DNA of 64,000 nucleotides, from positions 124,001-188,000 of the forward strand of contig NZ_LFIO01001304.1 in NCBI RefSeq assembly GCF_001187535.1. Reading direction: 5' to 3'. Origin of the DNA: Rhizobium ecuadorense (lineage in GTDB: Bacteria; Pseudomonadota; Alphaproteobacteria; Rhizobiales; Rhizobiaceae). Numbering within the stretch: the stretch's first letter is position 1; every line of letters begins with the position of its first letter. The notes under the pieces are model-generated. The model did no database searches. It was given only the letters and a program-made list of their open reading frames with translations, and had not been told where the DNA came from. This document shows positions 58,310 through 64,000 of the stretch, piece after piece. Position numbers and translations under genes: made by a program.

Positions 58310-60283
58310 ATGCGGGGAGAAAGTTCGGCGCAAAGCGGCGCGATCGTCTTCGAGACCGGCGTCGAATTTGCCGTGTGGTCGCATCATGCCGCACAGATCG
58401 AACTCTGCCTCTTCGAGGATGACGGCAACAGGGAATTCGCGCGCCTGCCGATGGCGCGCGACGGCAATCACGTCCATCGTCTATTCGTCGACGGGCTGAA
58501 GGCGGGCGCGCGCTACGGATACCGCGCCGACGGCATCTACGCCCCCGACAGCGGCCTCTGGTTTGATCCCTCCAAACTGCTGATCGACCCCTATGCCAAG
58601 GAGATCGACAGGCCGTTCCGCTACGATCCCCGCCTCGGCATCTATGGCGAAGACAGCCAGGATCTGATGCCGAAGGCAATCGTCACCACCGATACACGCG
58701 CCGCAATCGCCAAGCCGCTCTTCAAACCGGGCGGCTTCATTTACGAGGTGGCTGTCCGGCCCTTCACCATCCTCCATCCCGACGTGCCGGAGGCTCAGCG
58801 CGGCACGGTCGCAGCTCTTGCCCATCCCTCGGTCATCGCGCATCTGAAGCGGATCGGTGTCGACGCCGTCGAACTGATGCCGATCACCGCCTGGATCGAC
58901 GAGCGCCACCTGCCACCGCTTGGCCTTACCAACGGCTGGGGCTATAATCCGGTCGCCTTCATGGCGCTCGATCCGCGGCTGGCGCCGGGCGGCATGGGGG
59001 AGTTGCGCGAAACGGTCACGGCCTTGCATGCCGAAGGCATCGCGGTCATCCTCGACCTCGTCTTCAACCATACAGGCGAGAGCGACCGTTACGGCACGAC
59101 GCTGTCGCTGCGCGGCCTCGACAACCTGCCTTATTATCGCCACGCCCAGAACAGCCCCAGCGAACTCGTCAACGACACCGGCACCGGCAACACGCTCGCC
59201 TGCGATCATCCCGAGGTTCGCCGTCTCGTCATCGACAGCCTGCGCCATTTCGTGCTCAATTCAGGTGTCGACGGTTTTCGCTTCGATCTCGCCCCGGTGC
59301 TCGGCCGCACCGCGACAGGCTTCGAGCGCGACGGCGGAACGCTTGCAGCAATCCTTTCCGACAATGTGCTTGCCGACCGGATCATGATTGCCGAGCCCTG
59401 GGATATCGGCCCGGGCGGTTATCAGCTCGGCAATTTTCCGCCGCCCTTCCTGGAATGGAACGACCGGGTTCGTGACGATCTGCGCTGCTACTGGCGCGGC
59501 GACGATTGGAAGACCGGGGCGCTCGCGACCGCGCTCGCCGGTTCATCCGACATCTTCTCCCGCAACGACGGCAAGGGAACGCGCAGCGTCAATTTCCTCG
59601 CCGCCCATGACGGCTTCACGTTGACCGATCTCGTTTCCTACGCCGGCAAGCACAATGACGCCAATGGCGAGCACAATCGTGACGGCCATAACGAGAACCA
59701 CTCCTGGAACAACGGCGTCGAAGGGGAAACTCTCTATCCCTCGATCCGCAAGCGTCGCCGCGACGATGTGATGGCGCTGATATCGACGCTCTTTGCCACC
59801 CGCGGCAGCATCATGCTGACGGCGGGCGATGAGGGCGGCCGCAGCCAGCATGGCAACAACAATGCCTATTGCCAGGACAACGAGATCACCTGGCTGGATT
59901 GGAAGGCGCTGGACGAGGATCTCGTCGCCCATACCGCCTTCGTCGCCGGGCTGCGCCGCCGCTTCACGGTCTTCTCCGAAACAAGCTTCCTGTCGGGAAA
60001 CGGCGATGTCGAATGGATTTCGCTTTCGGGTGAACCGATGACCGTCGCCGAATGGGAGACGCCGTCGCTTTCCACCCTCGGCATGCTGCTTTCAACCGGC
60101 GACCGCTCCGCGCGCGGCAGGCAGACCCGGCTTGCCGTGCTCTTCAACCGGTCGGACCGCCGCCAGATCTTCACGCTTCCCTCGGAAGGCGAGGCGGCCT
60201 GGCGGCAGCTGACGCCGGAGGGAACGAAAAAAGCCGGTGCCAGCGTTACCGTCGAGCCACGCTCCGTCGCCTTTTTCGTCTAA
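58310..60283 (+). CDS. glgX: Glycogen debranching enzyme (GlgX)
   Basis: A 657-residue GH13 enzyme. A CBM48-type N-terminus (FAVWSHHAAQIELCLF) precedes the barrel with LDLVFNHTGE, the nucleophile in GFRFDLAPVLG, the acid in IAEPWDIG and the late AAHDGFTL. It hydrolyses the alpha-1,6 links of short stubs left by GlgP. The GGGGG ribosome site is only 3 bases from the ATG, closer than usual. It is last in the cluster, 12 bases after pgm. Confidence 0.9.
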   Translation: MRGESSAQSGAIVFETGVEFAVWSHHAAQIELCLFEDDGNREFARLPMARDGNHVHRLFVDGLKAGARYGYRADGIYAPDSGLWFDPSKLLIDPYAKEIDRPFRYDPRLGIYGEDSQDLMPKAIVTTDTRAAIAKPLFKPGGFIYEVAVRPFTILHPDVPEAQRGTVAALAHPSVIAHLKRIGVDAVELMPITAWIDERHLPPLGLTNGWGYNPVAFMALDPRLAPGGMGELRETVTALHAEGIAVILDLVFNHTGESDRYGTTLSLRGLDNLPYYRHAQNSPSELVNDTGTGNTLACDHPEVRRLVIDSLRHFVLNSGVDGFRFDLAPVLGRTATGFERDGGTLAAILSDNVLADRIMIAEPWDIGPGGYQLGNFPPPFLEWNDRVRDDLRCYWRGDDWKTGALATALAGSSDIFSRNDGKGTRSVNFLAAHDGFTLTDLVSYAGKHNDANGEHNRDGHNENHSWNNGVEGETLYPSIRKRRRDDVMALISTLFATRGSIMLTAGDEGGRSQHGNNNAYCQDNEITWLDWKALDEDLVAHTAFVAGLRRRFTVFSETSFLSGNGDVEWISLSGEPMTVAEWETPSLSTLGMLLSTGDRSARGRQTRLAVLFNRSDRRQIFTLPSEGEAAWRQLTPEGTKKAGASVTVEPRSVAFFV

Positions 60284-60378
60284 AACTGACCCCCTCGGTC
60301 CACCTGGGCAAATCCTTGTCGCAATCGTCATAAATGCACGATAAGGCTTGAGCCGGCGGCCTATCTCACGAGGAATTC

Positions 60379-60867
60379 ATGGTCACGGAAATTTCACTCT
60401 CCGACGTGCGGGGACTGATCGGCATGGAAACGGGCCTTTCGGACTGGATCACCGTCGACCAGACAATGATCGACGCCTTTGCAGGGGCAACCGACGACCA
60501 TCAGTTCATTCATGTCGATCCCAAGCGCGCGGCGGCAGAAAGCCCCTTCGGCGGCACCATCGCCCATGGCTTCCTGACGTTGTCGCTGCTGTCGACGATG
60601 AATTACAATTGCTTGCCGAAAGTGCGCGAGCAGACCATGGGCATCAATTACGGCTTCGATCGCGTCCGCTTCATGACGCCGGTGAAGAGCGGCGCCCGCG
60701 TCCGCGGCCGCTTCCTGCTCGCCGACGCCCGCTTCCGCGGCGGCGGCATGCTGATGACCACCTATGACGCCTCGATCGAGATCGAAAACGAGAAGAAGCC
60801 GGCGCTGACGGCAAGATGGATCACCATCATCCAGTTCGACCCAAAGGACCGTCCCGAGGACGTTTGA
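60379..60867 (+). CDS. MaoC-type (R)-hydratase/NodN-like protein
   Basis: A 162-residue single hot-dog domain. The hydratase-2 motif is ATDDHQFIHVDPKRA (Asp and His catalytic) with PFGGTIAHGFLTLSLL following. Members hydrate trans-2-enoyl-CoA or act on other acyl thioesters; NodN belongs here. GAGGAATTC precedes the ATG. It is separated from glgX by 95 bases and is probably its own unit. Confidence 0.85.
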   Translation: MVTEISLSDVRGLIGMETGLSDWITVDQTMIDAFAGATDDHQFIHVDPKRAAAESPFGGTIAHGFLTLSLLSTMNYNCLPKVREQTMGINYGFDRVRFMTPVKSGARVRGRFLLADARFRGGGMLMTTYDASIEIENEKKPALTARWITIIQFDPKDRPEDV

Positions 60868-60882
60868 GCAAAATGCCGTCTG

Positions 60883-61281
60883 CTACTCGGCCGACTTGCA
60901 GACGGCTTCAAGTGCGTGCCCGTCCGGATCCATCACGAACGCCGCATAATAGTGTTCGCCGTAGTGGGCGCGCAAGCCTGGACCACCATTGTCATCGCCG
61001 CCATGCGCGATTGCCGCGGCATGGAAGTGATCGACCGCCTCGCGGCTCGCAGCGGCAAAGGCCAGATGAAAACCCGGGCCGGCCGGGCGCTGGCCATCCG
61101 GCCGATGTTTGATCGCCAGTTTGTCTCCGCCGCCGGGAAGGCCGTAGCCGACCGCCTGTCCCGTCTGCCCCGGCCTGATGTCGTCCCAGACCCTGACATA
61201 ACCGAGAGCACCAAGGGCGGCATCGTAAAATGCTACGGACCGCTCGATATCGGAAACGCCGAGGGAGGCATGGTGCAGCAT
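60883..61281 (-). CDS. VOC-family (glyoxalase/dioxygenase fold) protein
   Basis: A 132-residue vicinal-oxygen-chelate protein. The first module starts LHHASLGVSDIERSVAFYDAAL and the second carries YYAAFVMDPDGHALEAVC, with the expected metal ligands His and Glu. Substrate unknown. ATG 61281 is chosen because the family begins there. It converges with the hydratase gene and is read in the same direction as soxG/soxA upstream. Confidence 0.8.
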   Translation of the reverse strand: MLHHASLGVSDIERSVAFYDAALGALGYVRVWDDIRPGQTGQAVGYGLPGGGDKLAIKHRPDGQRPAGPGFHLAFAAASREAVDHFHAAAIAHGGDDNGGPGLRAHYGEHYYAAFVMDPDGHALEAVCKSAE

Positions 61282-61329
61282 TCGTCTCTCTCTCAAATAG
61301 TCGCCTATGAAGGCAGGATTAGCCCGGCT

Positions 61330-61878
61330 TCAATGGCCGGCATCATGAGCCGCCTCGTTCAGCAGCCCGAAGACGAAGTCCGAAAACGACCGCCAGCACT
61401 CCACCCGGAACGTGTCTTTATCCGTGCGCAGAAGCACGATCTCCGCCTTGCCGAGGATCGTCCGCGACGCTGCTCCGACCGGGAAGGAAGACAACGACAG
61501 ATCCTGCGGGCAGCCGGCGGCAAGCGTTTTTTCCGCACCCGGTCCCGAGACGATGATCGCGAGATTGCGGTGCGAAACGTCGGTCGCCGAATGCACGGCA
61601 CTGACCCCGGAAAGCACCGTCATCAGATCGGCCCCGTCCTCGTCGATGACAAGCCATTCGTCTGGCCCGATCCAGAGCACCGATCGGGCGCCGGCCCGCC
61701 CCGATGTTTTCGGGACGGTCGGGACGGACAGGCCGAGCGCTTTGGAAAGCGCGGCAAGCGAACCCGCCGGCGCGCGCAGCGCCACCCGGCTTGCGGTGGG
61801 TGCGATGGTCAACCGAACCGTGGCGGAGCCGCCGAGACGGCCGGCAAGCACAGGCTTGCGAATTGCGACATCAGCCAT
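61330..61878 (-). CDS. soxG: Sarcosine oxidase gamma subunit
   Basis: A 182-residue SoxG-family protein (IGPDEWLVIDEDG, VHSATDVSHRNLAIIVSGPGAEKTLAAG). It belongs to the heterotetrameric sarcosine oxidase that oxidises sarcosine to glycine, H2O2 and methylene-tetrahydrofolate. AAGGAGG lies 10 bases before ATG 61878 inside the end of soxA, with which it overlaps by 8 bases. Last gene of soxBDAG. Confidence 0.9.
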   Translation of the reverse strand: MADVAIRKPVLAGRLGGSATVRLTIAPTASRVALRAPAGSLAALSKALGLSVPTVPKTSGRAGARSVLWIGPDEWLVIDEDGADLMTVLSGVSAVHSATDVSHRNLAIIVSGPGAEKTLAAGCPQDLSLSSFPVGAASRTILGKAEIVLLRTDKDTFRVECWRSFSDFVFGLLNEAAHDAGH

Positions 61879-64000
61879 GGATGCGGCCTCCTTCCTTGTC
61901 AAAGAACACCAGATCCGTCACCTCGACGGCGATCGTCCGATCCGGCATCGGCACGTAGAGCGTCTCGCCCATCCGCGCCCGGCCGCCGGCGACGAGCGCG
62001 AAGGCAATCGACCGGCCGCAGTTTTCCGACCAGTAGGACGAGGTGACGTGGCCGAGCATGGTCATCGGCTTCGGCTCGTTCGGGTTCGCGACGACCTGCG
62101 CGCCTTCCTCGAGCACCAGCTTCGGATCCTTGGTGACAAGGCCGACGAGCTGCTTGCGCCCTTCCTTGATGAGATCAGGACGCTGCAGGCCACGAATGCC
62201 GACAAAGTCCTTCTTCTTCTTCGAAACGGCCCAGGCAACGCCCGCGTCATCCGGGGTAACCGTCCCGTCAGTATCCTGGCCGACGATGATGTAGCCCTTC
62301 TCGGCGCGCAGAACGTGCATCGTCTCCGTGCCGTAGACGCAGGCGCCGAGCGGCTCGGCATTGGCCCAGACGGCTTCGAGCACCGACTGGCCATAATCGG
62401 CCGGCACGTTGATTTCGAAACCGATTTCGCCGGTGAAGGAGACCCGGAAGAGCCGCGCCGGCACGCCGCAGACCGTGCACTCGGCAACGCTCATATGCGG
62501 GAAGGCCTCGTTCGAAAGATCGACCCCTTCGACCAGCGGCTCGACGATCTCGCGCGCCTTCGGTCCCTGCACGGCAATGACCGCCCATTGCTCGGTCACC
62601 GAGGTCAGCCATACCTTCAGGTCCGGGAATTCCGTCTGCAGGTAATCTTCCATGTGGTGAAGAACGCGCGGCGCTCCGCCGGTTGTCGTCGTCACATGGA
62701 AACGATCCTCGGCCAGTCGCCCGACGACGCCGTCGTCATAAACGAAGCCGTCTTCGCGGGTCATGATGCCGTAGCGGGCCTTGCCCGGCTTCAGCGTGTC
62801 CCAGGCATTGGTGTAGATGAGGTTGAGGAACCTCGCCGCATCCGGCCCCACCACCTCGATCTTGCCAAGCGTCGAAGCGTCGAAAATACCGGCCGACTCT
62901 CGGGCTGTGCGGCATTCGCGGGCGACCGCCTGGTGCATGTTCTCACCCGCCTGCGGATAGAACCAGGCACGCTTCCAGTTACCGACATCCTCGAAGACGG
63001 CGCCATGCGCTTCTTCCCAGTTGTGCAGCGGCGTCTTGCGCGTCGGATCGAACAGCTCTCCGCGCGAATGGCCGACCAGCGTACCGTAGGTAACAGGCGT
63101 ATAGGGCGCGCGGAAAGTGGTGAGCCCGACCTGCGGGATCTCCTTGCCGAGCATTTCGGCGGCGATCGCCAGGCCGTGCATGTTGGAAAGCTTGCCCTGG
63201 TCCGAGGCCATGCCGTTGGTCGTGAAGCGCTTGATATGCTCGATCGAATGCATGCCCTCGCGCACGGCGAGGCGGATATCCTTGGCGCAGACGTCGTGCT
63301 GGAAATCGATGAAGGCCTTGGCGTTGGTCTTCGGGCCGGCGCCTTCGGCAGCGCCGATCATGCCGCCCGTCCAGTCATAGGCCTGCTCGGCCGAAATAGC
63401 GATCTTCTCGCCGCTGCTTTTGCCGGTGGCCTGCGCCATCAGCTCGCCGGCGGCAAGCGATTCCTCGATCGTCCGCTGCAGATCGTCCGTGCCGTTGCAG
63501 GCGCCGACCGAAAGGCAGTCCTGCGCGTAAGTGCCGGGCAGGAAACGCTGGCTTTCGGCATCGAAGGCCACTTTGCCCCGCGACTGCGAGAACAGATGCA
63601 CCGACGGCGTCCAGCCGGCCGAAACCAGCAGCGCATCGACTGCGATCTTGCGCGGCGAACCGCCGCCGTTGCGCGCCACCGTCATCGACGAGATGCGCAG
63701 CCGCCCCGCCGTGTTGATCACCGACTGCCCGGTCAGGACGTCGATGCCGAGCGCACGCGCCTCCTCCAGCACCGCCGCTCCCGGCCCCTGCCTGCAATCG
63801 ACGATGGCAGCGATCGAAACACCTGATCGTTTCAGATCGAAAGCCGCCTCATAGGCCGAGTCATGCGCCGTATAGATGCCTACCTTGGTTCCGACGGCGA
63901 CGCCGTAGTGATTGAGATACATCCGCGCCGCCGAAGCCAGCATGATGCCCGGCCGGTCGTTGTTCGGAAATACCATGTGCCGCTCGATCGCGCCGTTGGC
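61871..64000 (-). CDS. soxA: Sarcosine oxidase alpha subunit, N-terminus cut by window edge
   Basis: The frame runs unbroken from 64000 to the stop at 61871, giving about 709 residues of a family that is near 990. The visible part has the end of the Rossmann/NAD region (LASAARMYLNHYGVAVGTKVGIYT), a second dinucleotide stretch and the C-terminal GcvT domain (CRTARESAGIFDASTLGKIEVVGPDAARFLN, split here at the edge of what can be quoted). The missing part should hold the NAD and 2Fe-2S regions. It is directly upstream of soxG. Confidence 0.92.
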   Translation of the reverse strand, partial: ANGAIERHMVFPNNDRPGIMLASAARMYLNHYGVAVGTKVGIYTAHDSAYEAAFDLKRSGVSIAAIVDCRQGPGAAVLEEARALGIDVLTGQSVINTAGRLRISSMTVARNGGGSPRKIAVDALLVSAGWTPSVHLFSQSRGKVAFDAESQRFLPGTYAQDCLSVGACNGTDDLQRTIEESLAAGELMAQATGKSSGEKIAISAEQAYDWTGGMIGAAEGAGPKTNAKAFIDFQHDVCAKDIRLAVREGMHSIEHIKRFTTNGMASDQGKLSNMHGLAIAAEMLGKEIPQVGLTTFRAPYTPVTYGTLVGHSRGELFDPTRKTPLHNWEEAHGAVFEDVGNWKRAWFYPQAGENMHQAVARECRTARESAGIFDASTLGKIEVVGPDAARFLNLIYTNAWDTLKPGKARYGIMTREDGFVYDDGVVGRLAEDRFHVTTTTGGAPRVLHHMEDYLQTEFPDLKVWLTSVTEQWAVIAVQGPKAREIVEPLVEGVDLSNEAFPHMSVAECTVCGVPARLFRVSFTGEIGFEINVPADYGQSVLEAVWANAEPLGACVYGTETMHVLRAEKGYIIVGQDTDGTVTPDDAGVAWAVSKKKKDFVGIRGLQRPDLIKEGRKQLVGLVTKDPKLVLEEGAQVVANPNEPKPMTMLGHVTSSYWSENCGRSIAFALVAGGRARMGETLYVPMPDRTIAVEVTDLVFFDKEGGRIHG

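Noticed and set aside
61412..63826. Long plus-strand frame opposite soxA/soxG
   Set aside because: Antisense shadow; soxA and soxG motifs are clear on the minus strand.

Overview
The window reads as chromosomal DNA of a Rhizobium species close to R. etli / R. leguminosarum. It has high GC, dense genes with short spacers, a CpdR1-type single-domain regulator, a glgPBCA-pgm-glgX cluster, a ROSE-type leader on a small heat-shock gene, an mmgR/suhB-family small RNA and Rhizobium-style intergenic palindromes. No transposase, phage gene, CRISPR array or rRNA is visible. One tRNA (Val, GAC) is present.

Layout. 1-6.8 kb: a truncated LysR gene diverges from an operon of two tandem FAD/GcvT dehydrogenases and a Rieske oxygenase, probably for N-methyl or betaine demethylation. 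6.8-11.1 kb: UTP-glucose pyrophosphorylase, an MltB-type lytic transglycosylase, a DUF459 SGNH-fold protein and an unknown acidic protein. 11.3-17.7 kb: glutamate synthase (gltD, gltB). 18.3-25.3 kb: threonine aldolase-like enzyme, LysR with a divergent bile-acid-symporter-family carrier, Hsp20, an alpha/beta hydrolase, a HisN-like phosphatase, the small RNA and an N-formylglutamate amidohydrolase. 25.4-31 kb: cpdR1, tRNA-Val, several small or hypothetical proteins, MgtC and a DUF475/TerC membrane protein behind a structured leader, with several palindromic repeats. 31-41 kb: a tripartite tricarboxylate transporter (TctABC), an orphan binding protein, an OTCase-like protein, an adenylate cyclase with TPRs and a TctD/TctE-type two-component system. 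41-47.6 kb: transglutaminase/DUF2126, circularly permuted ATP-grasp/alpha-E and a second transglutaminase. 47.7-49 kb: a TadG-like von Willebrand protein. 49.3-60.3 kb: the glycogen cluster. 60.4-64 kb: a MaoC-type hydratase, a VOC protein and soxG plus a truncated soxA.

How the genes work together. The two ends hold enzymes for successive N-demethylations. The left operon could take a quaternary or tertiary methylamine to sarcosine, and sarcosine oxidase at the right end yields glycine; the link is inference. The glycogen genes form one run from glucose-1-phosphate to glycogen and back, with galU competing for the same sugar phosphate. TctABC and the two-component pair fit carboxylate sensing and uptake.

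The least understood module is the ATP-grasp/alpha-E/transglutaminase trio, which families predict to make or edit amide bonds on an unknown peptide. The least explained RNA is the pseudoknot-capable, attenuator-like leader before the DUF475/TerC gene.
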